A stretch of 64,000 bases of DNA from Hyphomonadaceae bacterium TMED5 (GTDB lineage: Bacteria > Pseudomonadota > Alphaproteobacteria > Caulobacterales > Hyphomonadaceae): contig NHBK01000005.1 in assembly GCA_002173095.1 (NCBI GenBank), positions 62,001 to 126,000 of the forward strand, given 5' to 3'. Numbering within the stretch: position 1 is the stretch's first letter; every line of letters begins with the position of its first letter. The translations under genes were made by a program, and so were the position numbers. The notes beneath the pieces were generated by a model that saw only the letters and a program-made list of their open reading frames with translations, was not told the origin of the DNA and searched no databases. Below, piece by piece: positions 8,819 through 17,154 of this stretch.

Positions 8819-9796
8819 ATGAAGACGAGAATTACAGAGCTGTTCGGCATTGAGCATCCGATCATTCAGGGCGGTATGCACCATGTGGGCCTCGCGGAAA
8901 TGGCAGCGGCTGTTTCCAACGCTGGCGGCCTTGGCATCATCACAGCGCTCACCCAGCCAAGCCCTGAAGCGCTGGCTAATGAGATCGCACGCTGTAAGGA
9001 TATGACCGACAAACCGTTCGGCGTGAACATCACCTTCCTGCCATCCCTCAACGCACCGGATTATCCGGCAATCGTCAAAACGGTTATCGATAGCGGCGTG
9101 AAGGCGGTTGAAACCGCGGGCAACAATCCAGTGGCTGTTCTGCCTTATCTGAAAGAGGCTGGCGTTAAAGTCATTCACAAATGTACGGCTGTCCGCCACG
9201 CGCTGAAGGCGCAATCCATTGGCTGTGACGCAGTATCTGTTGATGGCTTTGAGTGCGGCGGCCACCCGGGCGAAGACGATGTTCCAAACTTCATCCTTCT
9301 GCCACGCGCAGCCGATGAGCTGGAAATCCCGTTCGTCTCTTCCGGCGGTCAGGCTGATGGCCGTTCGCTCGTTGCCTCTCTCGCTTTCGGCGCTGAAGGC
9401 ATGAATATGGGCACGCGTTTCATCGCAACGAAGGAAGCTCCGGTCCACGAGAACGTGAAACAAGCGATCCTCGCAGCGACAGAGCTCGACACGCGCCTCG
9501 TTATGCGTCCCCTTCGCAATACAGAACGCGTTCTGACCAACGATGCTGTTGAACGCCTTCTCGTGAAAGAGAAAGAACTCGGCGCTGACCTGAAATTCGA
9601 AGATATCGCGAATGAAGTTGCCGGCGTTTATCCGCGCATCATGAAAGAAGGCGATATGGATGCAGGCGCATGGTCTTGCGGCATGGTCGCTGGCCTCATC
9701 AATGACATCCCGACCTGTAAAGAACTGATCGATCGCATCATGACGCAGGCTGAGGAAATCATCACCGCACGCATGGGCGGCATGCTCAAAGGCTAA
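8819..9796 (+). CDS. Nitronate monooxygenase-family FMN protein
   Basis: A 325-residue TIM-barrel flavoprotein of the NMO/2-nitropropane dioxygenase family. It shows PIIQGGMHHVG near the N-terminus, the catalytic-histidine region FECGGHPGEDD, and the FMN-phosphate loop segments SSGGQADGRSL and GAEGMNMGTRF. These enzymes oxidise alkyl nitronates with oxygen. The start is preceded by GAGGGAGAGA. A clear terminator follows at 9807-9842. Confidence 0.88.
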   Translation: MKTRITELFGIEHPIIQGGMHHVGLAEMAAAVSNAGGLGIITALTQPSPEALANEIARCKDMTDKPFGVNITFLPSLNAPDYPAIVKTVIDSGVKAVETAGNNPVAVLPYLKEAGVKVIHKCTAVRHALKAQSIGCDAVSVDGFECGGHPGEDDVPNFILLPRAADELEIPFVSSGGQADGRSLVASLAFGAEGMNMGTRFIATKEAPVHENVKQAILAATELDTRLVMRPLRNTERVLTNDAVERLLVKEKELGADLKFEDIANEVAGVYPRIMKEGDMDAGAWSCGMVAGLINDIPTCKELIDRIMTQAEEIITARMGGMLKG

Positions 9797-9806
9797 GCCT
9801 TCTGGC

Positions 9807-9842
9807 AAGGCGGATGGATTTGCCGTCCGCCTTCCCTTTTCT
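9807..9842 (+). terminator. Intrinsic terminator after the nitronate monooxygenase gene
   Basis: Stem AAGGCGGA / TCCGCCTT with an 11-base loop, followed by a pyrimidine-rich tract containing TTTTCTTTT. It separates this gene from the convergent panE gene. Confidence 0.75.
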
Positions 9843-9847
9843 TTTGG

Positions 9848-10735
9848 CTATGCCTGAACCCACGGGCTGCCAGACGCGTTCAAAAGCGTCACGAACAGCG
9901 AATTCACTGGCGTCGGAATGCCGTGTTTCGCACCTAATCGCACAATCACGCCATTGCGGGCATCCACTTCCATTGGCCGACCAACCATGCGGTCTGCATA
10001 AAGCGAATTGCCGACGCCTTCCGGCGCATTGCGCGCACCTTCAACGACCTGTTCTATAACACTGTCATCAATCTGCGCGCCTTCAGCACGCGCGACAGCG
10101 GCGCATTCGGTCACAAGCCCGCGCACCAGCGTTTCGATCTCACCGGTCCAGACAGGCCCGGTTGACCGCATGGTGAGCGCAGGAAAAGCCCCGGCGCAAT
10201 TCAGACACAGCTTTGCCCAGGCACGGCTGGTCCAGTCGGACACCGCGCTCACATCAATTGGCGTATGGGCGAAGAGGTCGGTAAAGACGTCACCGTCCGG
10301 CCCTTCCGGCACGACAATCCACCCAATCGCATTCTGAACAACACGGCCCGGCGCGGTGCGACCTGCGGGAATATCGACCACGGCAGGCACAATTGCCTTA
10401 CCGGGCAGAAGCGACGCGAACCGCTCCATATGTTCAACACCATTCTGAACGATGACGAACCGCGTTCCATCTGCCGCCAATCTTTCGACCCATGGCAGCA
10501 CAGAAGCTGAATCATAGGTCTTTGTGCAGATGAAAACCCAGTCGGCAGGCTTCGCGTCTTCCGGATCGGTGATGACCAGAGGGTCTGCCGTGATTTCCCC
10601 CGCAGGCGTTTGCGCCCGCAATCCGGAAAAACCGGTGCGGGCGCATAGCGTGATCTCATGTTCAGGCTTTTGAGCGAGCCAGGCAGCCAGAGTTCCCCCA
10701 AGCGCGCCCGGCCCGATAATAGCGATATGTGTCAG
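9848..10735 (-). CDS. panE: 2-dehydropantoate 2-reductase, apparently with a CTG start
   Basis: The 295-residue ketopantoate reductase makes pantoate for coenzyme A synthesis. The Rossmann motif IAIIGPGALGGT lies at the N-terminus only if translation starts upstream of the first ATG (10621), which would delete the NADP-binding site. Reading back, the first in-frame stop is the TAA of the upstream amidase gene. Only GCT and CTG lie between that stop and the motif, with GAGGAG ideally placed 6 bases before the CTG at 10735. I therefore infer a CTG start with coupled reinitiation. Later landmarks are RVVQNAIGW, KLCLNCAGAFPALT and RMVGRPMEVDARNG. PanD is encoded about 18 kb away. Confidence 0.8.
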   Translation of the reverse strand: MTHIAIIGPGALGGTLAAWLAQKPEHEITLCARTGFSGLRAQTPAGEITADPLVITDPEDAKPADWVFICTKTYDSASVLPWVERLAADGTRFVIVQNGVEHMERFASLLPGKAIVPAVVDIPAGRTAPGRVVQNAIGWIVVPEGPDGDVFTDLFAHTPIDVSAVSDWTSRAWAKLCLNCAGAFPALTMRSTGPVWTGEIETLVRGLVTECAAVARAEGAQIDDSVIEQVVEGARNAPEGVGNSLYADRMVGRPMEVDARNGVIVRLGAKHGIPTPVNSLFVTLLNASGSPWVQA

Positions 10736-10738
10736 AGC

Positions 10739-12376
10739 TTACTCCTCAGAGGCTTCTGTTTCTTCTGTTTCCTCTTCAGCAGCGTCACGGTCCGGCGTTG
10801 GCGCTGAAGAATGAGCCATGAAAGTCGGATCCACGCGCATCTGACTCGCCTGCTCATAATCATAACCGAGTGCCAGAATGTCAGCGTCCTGACCAGCCGT
10901 GCCGATGAATGAAAGCCCCAGCGGAACGCCTTCAACAGCGCCCATTGGAACCGTCAGATGCGGATAGCCAGCGATTGCCGCAAAACCGCCGCCGCCAGAC
11001 CAGCTCGGCCAGACATCTGGTTCTGTCGGCACAGCGACAGGTACAATCGGGCCACTTGGAGACACCAGCACGTCGACATCATACTGAGACAGCATCAGAT
11101 CAATGCCAAACTCACGTGTAGCGCTTTGAGCAATGGCAACAGCCTCGGCGTATGCAGGATCTTCAATGCCGTTCGTAGCTTCGGCCTCAACGAACAAATC
11201 CTGTCCGAAAATAGCCAGCTCCTCTTCAGCGTGCGCCTCATTGAAGGCAATCAGCTCAGCCATAGTGCGTGCCTCAACCGTTTCCGGCGTGCCTTCAAGG
11301 TATTCATTCAACGTGATTTTGAATTCGTGCAGCAGAACGAGGAAAGCGCTCTCTCCGAAATTCTCGACCTGTTGTTCAAAATCAGGGATTTCGACCAGAA
11401 CAGCCCCTTCAGCTGCAAGAACCTCAAGCGCCGCATCAAAGGCTTCTGCAACACCCGGCTGATCGCTTACCGTGAAGCGCATCACACCGATCCGTCGGCC
11501 TTCCAGAGCGGTATCAAACAGGCCAGTCGTGAAGTCCGTTGCGCCCTCACCGGTTGCCATGGCGGTCAGCATCATCGCTGCGCCTGTGACTGTGCGCGTC
11601 ATTGGACCTGCGGTGTCCTGCGAAGAGGATATCGGTACAATGCCCGCCTGAGAGACGAGGCCCACAGTCGGTTTAAAGCCGACAATGCCGTTCGCGTTTG
11701 ACGGGCAAATGATAGAGCCATTGGTTTCTGTGCCAACACTGCCTGCAGCCAACATGGCCGCTGTCGCCGCACCGGACCCTGCACTGGAACCACAAGTCTG
11801 ACGGTCCAGAACATGAGGGTTCAGCGTATGGCCACCCACACCGGACCAGCCAGACAGAGAGCCATTTGAACGGAAATTCGCCCATTCAGAGAGATTGGTT
11901 TTACCGAGAATTACGGCGCCATGCTCACGCAGTGCGGCCGCCAGAGGCGCATCTTCAGACGCATAGTTTTCTACCAACGCCAGTGAACCGGCCGTCGTCG
12001 GAATACGGTCAGCCGTATCGATATTGTCTTTAAGGAGAACCGGCACGCCCTGAAGCAGGCCGACATTTTCGCCAGCCGCTCGACGCGCATCAATGGCGCG
12101 GGCCTGCTCAATAGCGTCAGGGTTCAGGCTGAGGATAGAGTTGATGGTCGGCCCGGACTCATCAACGGCCTCAATCCGCTGGAGATAGGCCATGACCAGG
12201 GCTTCAGACGTCACCTCTCCGGCTTCCAGATATGCGACCAGTTCAGGTAGCGTGCTTTTCGTCCAGTCCACGGAAACTTCGGCCGTTTCTTCCACAACAG
12301 GCTCAGCCGTCTCAGAACCACAGGCCGCTAGAAGCAAAGCAGCTGCGCTCAAAGCAGAAAGGTGTTTTCTCAGCAT
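10739..12376 (-). CDS. Amidase-signature family lipoprotein
   Basis: A 545-residue protein with a lipoprotein signal peptide (lipobox LLAACGS) followed by an amidase-signature domain. The Ser-cisSer-Lys triad is visible as the lysine in LLKDNIDT, the cis-serine in CGSSAGSGAA and the nucleophile in GTETNGSIICPS. Substrates of secreted members are amides or peptides; the specific substrate here is unknown. The C-terminus is strongly acidic (a run of Glu and Thr). The stop codon lies 3 bases before the CTG start proposed for panE. Confidence 0.9.
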   Translation of the reverse strand: MLRKHLSALSAAALLLAACGSETAEPVVEETAEVSVDWTKSTLPELVAYLEAGEVTSEALVMAYLQRIEAVDESGPTINSILSLNPDAIEQARAIDARRAAGENVGLLQGVPVLLKDNIDTADRIPTTAGSLALVENYASEDAPLAAALREHGAVILGKTNLSEWANFRSNGSLSGWSGVGGHTLNPHVLDRQTCGSSAGSGAATAAMLAAGSVGTETNGSIICPSNANGIVGFKPTVGLVSQAGIVPISSSQDTAGPMTRTVTGAAMMLTAMATGEGATDFTTGLFDTALEGRRIGVMRFTVSDQPGVAEAFDAALEVLAAEGAVLVEIPDFEQQVENFGESAFLVLLHEFKITLNEYLEGTPETVEARTMAELIAFNEAHAEEELAIFGQDLFVEAEATNGIEDPAYAEAVAIAQSATREFGIDLMLSQYDVDVLVSPSGPIVPVAVPTEPDVWPSWSGGGGFAAIAGYPHLTVPMGAVEGVPLGLSFIGTAGQDADILALGYDYEQASQMRVDPTFMAHSSAPTPDRDAAEEETEETEASEE

Positions 12377-12448
12377 AGGTCGATTTCCTCCAAATCAGGC
12401 GACACACTGCGTCGCCCGTTTTTCGGAGGCAAGCCAGAAGAGTAGAAA

Positions 12449-13339
12449 TTACCCCGGCAGGTATGGATTGAAGGCAGAATTGTCTGCTGTGCGTGCAGGC
12501 CAGAGCTGGGTCCACTGACCGGACTGACAACTTACAACAGAAGACGTCAGAGCTTCACCCTGAATGACCAGTCCGTTCGCAACAGCGAGGAGATTCGAAA
12601 CGCCCAGCGCGTCCTCCATGCTGACTGACATGAGGCCATTGCGGTCATACAGAAAGTAGACAGCGTCCTCGCTCGACGCATTGCATGTTTCCGGAAGCCA
12701 GATCTGACCAGAGATCAGGCCATTCGAAGAGGATGCAAACTGAATGCGGCGGTATTCGTCTTCACGAACCTCACCCATCAGCTCACGCGTGTTACCGACG
12801 GCCAGTTCAAACGCTTCATCTGCGGACACGTCCTGGTCTGCGAGCTGCTCTTCAGAAACGGCTGCCAGAGTTTGCGGGCTATCCAGCATGAGCACGGCCA
12901 TCAGATCACCAGCAAACGGGCGCGCCACGAGTGGCGAGTCTGCGCCAAGGTTCACATTGCGAACATAGGATCGGGAGCGGAGCTGAACCACCAGACGGTT
13001 TTCGAAATTGCTGTAATCAATGCCCGCCGTGATCAGGTCTACATACTGGCCAGCATAATCGGCAATGACAGAATCAAGCGTTTCCGGGGAAGATACATAA
13101 GTGCGATAAGCAGCATCCAGATGCGCTTCAAAATCGCAATTGTCCGGTGATGTGCCAGATCGGAAGCTTTCTTCAGACAGGCGTACAAAGCACAGCTCTT
13201 CATCGCTGAGCGCCTGCATGGTTTCGATAACAGAGTTACGGAATTCGATAGGCGTGAGTGTATCGTCAGCCTGCGCGGCTGCCGGAAGTGACACTAGTCC
13301 TGAAATGACCGCTCCTGCGGCCAGAATGCCTTTCAGCAT
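12449..13339 (-). CDS. Hypothetical secreted protein
   Basis: A 296-residue protein with a signal peptide (LVSLPAAAQADD) and a mature region with few landmarks: five scattered cysteines, an NFENRLVVQLRSRSYVRN stretch and a C-terminal WTQLWPARTADN segment. I recognise no family. It is upstream of the amidase on the same strand with a 70-bp gap and may be co-transcribed. The ATG at 13339 follows a GAGGGAGGAATTC ribosome-binding site. Confidence 0.75.
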   Translation of the reverse strand: MLKGILAAGAVISGLVSLPAAAQADDTLTPIEFRNSVIETMQALSDEELCFVRLSEESFRSGTSPDNCDFEAHLDAAYRTYVSSPETLDSVIADYAGQYVDLITAGIDYSNFENRLVVQLRSRSYVRNVNLGADSPLVARPFAGDLMAVLMLDSPQTLAAVSEEQLADQDVSADEAFELAVGNTRELMGEVREDEYRRIQFASSSNGLISGQIWLPETCNASSEDAVYFLYDRNGLMSVSMEDALGVSNLLAVANGLVIQGEALTSSVVSCQSGQWTQLWPARTADNSAFNPYLPG

Positions 13340-13614
13340 GAATTCCTCCCTCGCCGGATTTTTCCAGCGTTATGCGTTATGTCCGACAGTGGCTGGTGTT
13401 GTTCACCAATCTTGCCTTCGGGTGGCATCCGGTATGTTCCGGCTGGTCTATCACTGTTCGGTTAATGCAGATTAACCAGAAATAGTGTGCCATGTGAAGA
13501 CAAAAATTTCACTGTACGGAGGAAATACGCAAGTCTTAGACCAGTATTTCCAAGAATAGATATCCCGAACCATTATAATATTTGGGAATAAATCCGGGAT
13601 ATCTCTATGCGACC

Positions 13615-14280
13615 TTAATTCTCTTCGAGAATAGTGACCTCGCCTTCCAGTCGCATATCCATGGATGCAATCTTCCAGTCCGGTCCGCTGGCACCATCCT
13701 GCAGAACCAGCGTGTACTCACCAATCGTATTGAAAACAGTGTCATCCAAACGGCGCCCATACATCTGAACGGGCACGATAGCTGCATCGGCGACACCCAT
13801 TTCAGCTTCAACCGGGCGACCGATCATGACATGCACTTCGTCATAATTCTGCATGGCGGAAACGAATTCTTCCTGGCTCATATTGCTGGCCGCGCCATCT
13901 TCAGCCCAATAGGAATAGGCGTCCTGCCAATCGCCTTCCTGCATGGCAAAAGCATATTGCTCCAGAACTGAACCAGCATCGCGAATACTACCCGGTTCAA
14001 TCGGGCTTTCGTCCAATGGCGTACGATCATCCGGCAGTCCACCGGGCGCACCCGGCCCCGGTGGAACCAGAACGCCAGCGCTCGCCATTCCATTTCCTGA
14101 AAGCAGTGGCTCATCGCTCGGTTCAGAGGGCGCCGGGACAGGTGTTTCAACACTGACCACCGGCTCTTCAAATACCACTTCGTCCTCGCTCTGTCCGCAG
14201 GCCGCAACAAGTGACGCCGTTAGCGCCAGTGCAGACGCTGCCAGAAAGGGACGGTACGAATTTTTATCGGATCGGAACAT
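13615..14280 (-). CDS. Hypothetical lipoprotein
   Basis: A 221-residue lipoprotein with a hydrophobic leader ending in a lipobox (SLVAACGQ). A Pro/Gly/Glu-rich linker (residues about 40-85) joins it to a C-terminal domain of about 130 residues that looks like a SnoaL/NTF2-type fold (YAFAMQEGDWQDAYSYWAEDG...). The domain guess rests on the helix-then-strand layout only. Preceded by an AAGGAGATTTACG ribosome-binding site. Confidence 0.75.
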   Translation of the reverse strand: MFRSDKNSYRPFLAASALALTASLVAACGQSEDEVVFEEPVVSVETPVPAPSEPSDEPLLSGNGMASAGVLVPPGPGAPGGLPDDRTPLDESPIEPGSIRDAGSVLEQYAFAMQEGDWQDAYSYWAEDGAASNMSQEEFVSAMQNYDEVHVMIGRPVEAEMGVADAAIVPVQMYGRRLDDTVFNTIGEYTLVLQDGASGPDWKIASMDMRLEGEVTILEEN

Positions 14281-14350
14281 CGTAAATCTCCTTGATCATC
14301 CGTTTTGCAACGTCTGTTCAACGGCCAAAGTTCCGGTGATGGTGCTCTGT

Positions 14351-14530
14351 TCAGTCGAGAACGGATCGCGCCCGGCGCATGCGGCTGGCATTTCTCATTG
14401 CTCTCGTGAGCGCATCGCCGCGGTCCTTGCGGACTGCGCGACCGGGCTGAGTATCGGATTTCTGGCGTGAAGAAATGGATCTCGCCAGGGAGGTTGCAAA
14501 CGCGGCGGATACTGGGGACATACCGGGCAT
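14351..14530 (-). CDS. Small basic protein, hypothetical
   Basis: A 59-residue, arginine- and serine-rich open frame (ends RNASRMRRARSVLD) with a good ribosome-binding site (AAAGGAACC) placed 5 bases from the ATG at 14530. A CtrA-like site lies about 75 bp upstream. It has no recognisable family. The RBS and upstream regulatory site argue for a real small gene, but composition alone cannot prove it. Confidence 0.45.
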   Translation of the reverse strand: MPGMSPVSAAFATSLARSISSRQKSDTQPGRAVRKDRGDALTRAMRNASRMRRARSVLD

Positions 14531-14901
14531 TGCGTGGTTCCTTTCAACTGTTCTCACAGTTAAGACGTGCCGCCAGCCATATTGTTTCAATTTAAACTCT
14601 CGCGTTAACAAGGCGTTAACGATTTGAGGCAGAAGCGCGGCAAGCAGGTTAAATACTGTCCACACTTGAAATGTCGCTTGCGCCAATTGCCCTCGCGCCG
14701 CACCCGATCGCGACGATTGCCTGATTCCACGAATACCCACATTCTGAGCATGATTGGGGACGTTAAGCCGATGTATACAGCATCAGGTTCACAAAAATGC
14801 GCGATTTGCTCACTATGCTTTACCGCAATTGTGAAAACTCGTTCAGTGCTTTTCGTTGAGCCTGTCGGGTATGTTGTGGCTGTGAATGTCGGGAGAACAG
14901 A
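14531..14901. other. 371-bp intergenic region between two divergent genes
   Basis: This stretch separates the minus-strand 59-residue gene from the plus-strand DinB-like gene. It holds the CtrA-type site at 14605-14620. No credible gene, RNA or repeat was seen in the rest. Confidence 0.6.
14605..14620. promoter_or_regulatory. CtrA-type binding site (TTAA-N7-TTAAC)
   Basis: TTAACAAGGCGTTAAC matches the full CtrA consensus exactly and reads as the consensus on both strands. It lies upstream of the small basic gene at 14530 (minus strand) and about 280 bp from the DinB-like gene. Regulation by the cell-cycle factor CtrA is inferred from the motif only. Confidence 0.6.
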
Positions 14902-15414
14902 ATGCCGGGTAAGCCAAACATGTTTGCGGCCATAGAGAAAAATCTGAATGCGGGCGCGGAACTCGTCCGTTTTATTTCGGATGACGAATTTCAGGACTGC
15001 ACAGTTCCGCCTTATCATTCCAGTATTGGCTGCCATATGCGCCACATACTGGATATCTTTGATTGCATCTTCGCCGGTCTCGAAAGCGGCAAGGTCGACT
15101 TGACCGCACGCAATCGATGCACCGATGTCGAGACGAACCGTGAGGCCTGCCTTGCCTATCTGGACCGCACGATTGACCAGCTATATGCGCTTGACGACGT
15201 GGATATGGATCAGCTGATCGATGTAACCGACGATCTGGGCCTTGGTCCCGTCACCTGCAAATACACTCTGGGTGCAGCGCTCATTCAGGCTCACAGCCAT
15301 GCCATCCATCACTTCGCAGCACTTGGCTATGTGAATAGCAGCCTGGGCATCGCACTGCCTGTGCCGGAATTCGGGTATAATCCGACGACTCCGCGAGAAA
15401 CGGCCATCAACTAG
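14902..15414 (+). CDS. DinB-like four-helix protein
   Basis: A 170-residue protein with the pattern of the DinB/YfiT-like metal-binding four-helix bundle: an early HSSIGCHMRHILDIFD helix and a late IQAHSHAIHHFAALG helix supplying histidines, as in proteins annotated DinB family. The enzymatic role is unknown; relatives are thiol-dependent metalloenzymes. The ATG at 14902 follows GGGAGAACAG. Confidence 0.7.
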   Translation: MPGKPNMFAAIEKNLNAGAELVRFISDDEFQDCTVPPYHSSIGCHMRHILDIFDCIFAGLESGKVDLTARNRCTDVETNREACLAYLDRTIDQLYALDDVDMDQLIDVTDDLGLGPVTCKYTLGAALIQAHSHAIHHFAALGYVNSSLGIALPVPEFGYNPTTPRETAIN

Positions 15415-15512
15415 AACGCCCTGCCTTCAGAATTTCATCAGAAAAGCGAAGGTGATAGACCGCCCGCCCCAATCATGCTGAATTGCCAATTGGGGAATTT
15501 CAGGAGGGCTGG

Positions 15513-15830
15513 ATGTTTATCTTCTCACTTTTCGGATCGGTCTTCCGGTCATCCGCCAAGCTTGTCATCAGCTTTGCACTCGTCATTGTCATTCTGGTGC
15601 TCGCCTTCGCGTTTGCGCCCAATATGGTTCGCAGTGCGCAAGACTGGATTGAACTGCTAAACGACAAGCTACGCACACCGCCGCTTCTGGATGATCAGGC
15701 GCTCATTCTGTATCGCACGCTCGTCAATGAAAACACGATTTTCGGCATCATCATGACGCTGCTGTCGCGCGCCATTGTCGAAGTCGTAGCCTGGATTTTC
15801 GGACGCGCCTTCAAGAAAGACGAGACGTAG
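15513..15830 (+). CDS. Small hypothetical membrane protein
   Basis: A 105-residue protein with one strong N-terminal transmembrane helix (KLVISFALVIVILVLAFAFA) and a weaker hydrophobic segment near the C-terminus, ending in a basic tail. No family is recognised. I chose the ATG at 15513 because of the GGAGGGCTGG just before it, rather than the upstream ATG at 15483. It converges on the DCC-family gene. Confidence 0.65.
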   Translation: MFIFSLFGSVFRSSAKLVISFALVIVILVLAFAFAPNMVRSAQDWIELLNDKLRTPPLLDDQALILYRTLVNENTIFGIIMTLLSRAIVEVVAWIFGRAFKKDET

Positions 15831-15838
15831 AGCTGACT

Positions 15839-16201
15839 TCAGCTCTGTGATCGAAACAGTTTCTGAATATGTGGCCGGATCAGCAAGAAGCCGTCATAGA
15901 CCCGGTTCAAAAGCCAGCGCGCTGGCGCGAACCGGCCTATCGGCCTCAGCCATGAAAAACCCGGAAACTCTGCATAGAGCGTCGTGAACGCTTCAGCGCC
16001 CTCAATCAGTCGCCCCTCATGGTTACGAATGTGAAAGCGGGAAAGCATCTGCTTTTGCGGCAATGGGCAGTATTCAGCGGCATCCGGCGGAGAGATGTCT
16101 TCGAACGCGACGGGCTCACGCTTATCCATCCGACGCAAAAAGGCGATTTCGCGTCGGCATAAAGGGCAAGCGCCATCATAAAAGACCGTCAGCTGAGACA
16201 T
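15839..16201 (-). CDS. DCC/DUF393-family thiol-disulfide oxidoreductase-like protein
   Basis: A 120-residue protein with the DUF393 hallmark YDGACPLCRREI at residues 8-19. This gives a DxxCPLC motif like a thioredoxin active site on a short thioredoxin-like fold. The C-terminal half contains the family's FPGFSWLRPIGRFAPARWLLNRVYD region. Its substrate is unknown. Confidence 0.88.
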   Translation of the reverse strand: MSQLTVFYDGACPLCRREIAFLRRMDKREPVAFEDISPPDAAEYCPLPQKQMLSRFHIRNHEGRLIEGAEAFTTLYAEFPGFSWLRPIGRFAPARWLLNRVYDGFLLIRPHIQKLFRSQS

Positions 16202-16397
16202 GGGTCAATTATAGACGGCCCGATCGATAAAAGGGATTGGCGCTATTGCCGCAGAGACTATTCGGCCGGGCTTTCAGGCAAAACCGGTGTCGACTTGCCC
16301 ATACGCCGCATAATGATCATGACAGGGAATTCATCGACGGGCCGCAAAGCCTGTCCCGTTTAATCAACATAGTCTGGCACAATAAAGGAGCCGTACG

Positions 16398-17012
16398 ATG
16401 TTGAACAAAATTACCGCCGTAACCCGCAATGGCATGGTCGCTGGCGCCCTCACGCTTTCCGTCGCACTGGGCGCGTTCGCACCTTCTGCGTCCGCTGAAC
16501 CGCGCCAGTCCAGCTCTGTTGATGTAAACGCCATCATCACTCTGTTTATCGGCACATCATATACAAATGTCCGCAGTGGACCGGGCACCGGAAACGCTGT
16601 CGTTGAAGTTTACGACCCGGGTCGCGAAGTGCGCATTTATGAGCGCCGTGGAGACTGGGCGCGCATTTCGCAGCCGAACGAATCTGCACGCTGGGTCTAT
16701 TACCCACTTCTGAGCCAGAACCGTCCGCAGGTCGCACAGCAGGCGACTTATCAGAACAATGGAAACAGCCGCCAGCATTCGCAGCAGTCCAATGCGCAGA
16801 ACCAGCAACCATCCCAGAATAACGGGAATGGAAACGGCAATGCCAATGGTCAGCGTGATCAACAGCCGCAACAGAACCAGCAGCAGTCGCAGCCTCAACA
16901 GTCGCAACAACAGCAGGGCAATTCAAATCAGGGTCAACAGCCTGGCAACCAGAATGACCGCCAGGACGACCGCGCCCAGAACCAGCAACCAGACCAACGC
17001 CATCGCGGCTAG
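16398..17012 (+). CDS. Secreted bacterial SH3-domain protein with Gln/Asn-rich tail
   Basis: A 204-residue protein with a long signal peptide (SVALGAFAPSASAEP). One bacterial SH3 domain (YTNVRSGPGTGNAVVEVYDPG ... RRGDWARISQ) covers residues about 50-105, followed by a low-complexity tail of some 85 residues made almost entirely of Gln, Asn, Ser, Gly and Pro. SH3b domains commonly bind peptidoglycan or metals, so a periplasmic cell-wall role is plausible. Preceded by AAAGGAGCCG and followed by a terminator. Confidence 0.85.
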   Translation: MLNKITAVTRNGMVAGALTLSVALGAFAPSASAEPRQSSSVDVNAIITLFIGTSYTNVRSGPGTGNAVVEVYDPGREVRIYERRGDWARISQPNESARWVYYPLLSQNRPQVAQQATYQNNGNSRQHSQQSNAQNQQPSQNNGNGNGNANGQRDQQPQQNQQQSQPQQSQQQQGNSNQGQQPGNQNDRQDDRAQNQQPDQRHRG

Positions 17013-17026
17013 GTTTTACTGACACC

Positions 17027-17062
17027 AAAAAAAGAAAAGCGGGCCAACTGGTCCGCTTTTTT
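17027..17062 (+). terminator. Intrinsic terminator after the SH3-domain gene
   Basis: Stem AGCGGGCC / GGTCCGCT with a 4-base loop (AACT), preceded by an A-rich tract and followed by six T residues. Confidence 0.9.
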
Positions 17063-17154
17063 ATGTCTGCGGTCTGAAACCGGTCCCTCCACTGGCCGGG
17101 ACGCCATCTCTGTTGCATGCTCGCCTGACTCGAACTCAGCCAAAGGCCCAGCCC

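Noticed and set aside
8774-9808. Long antisense open frame (344 residues) over the nitronate monooxygenase gene
   Set aside because: The sense gene has clear motifs and an RBS; the antisense frame has no family likeness.
13458-13475. TTAA-N6-TTAAC sequence resembling a CtrA site
   Set aside because: The spacer is six, not seven, so it does not meet the consensus.
16262-16348. 29-residue minus-strand frame starting at TTG (ends STPVLPESPAE)
   Set aside because: No RBS or recognisable family; possibly a gene remnant, but too little evidence.
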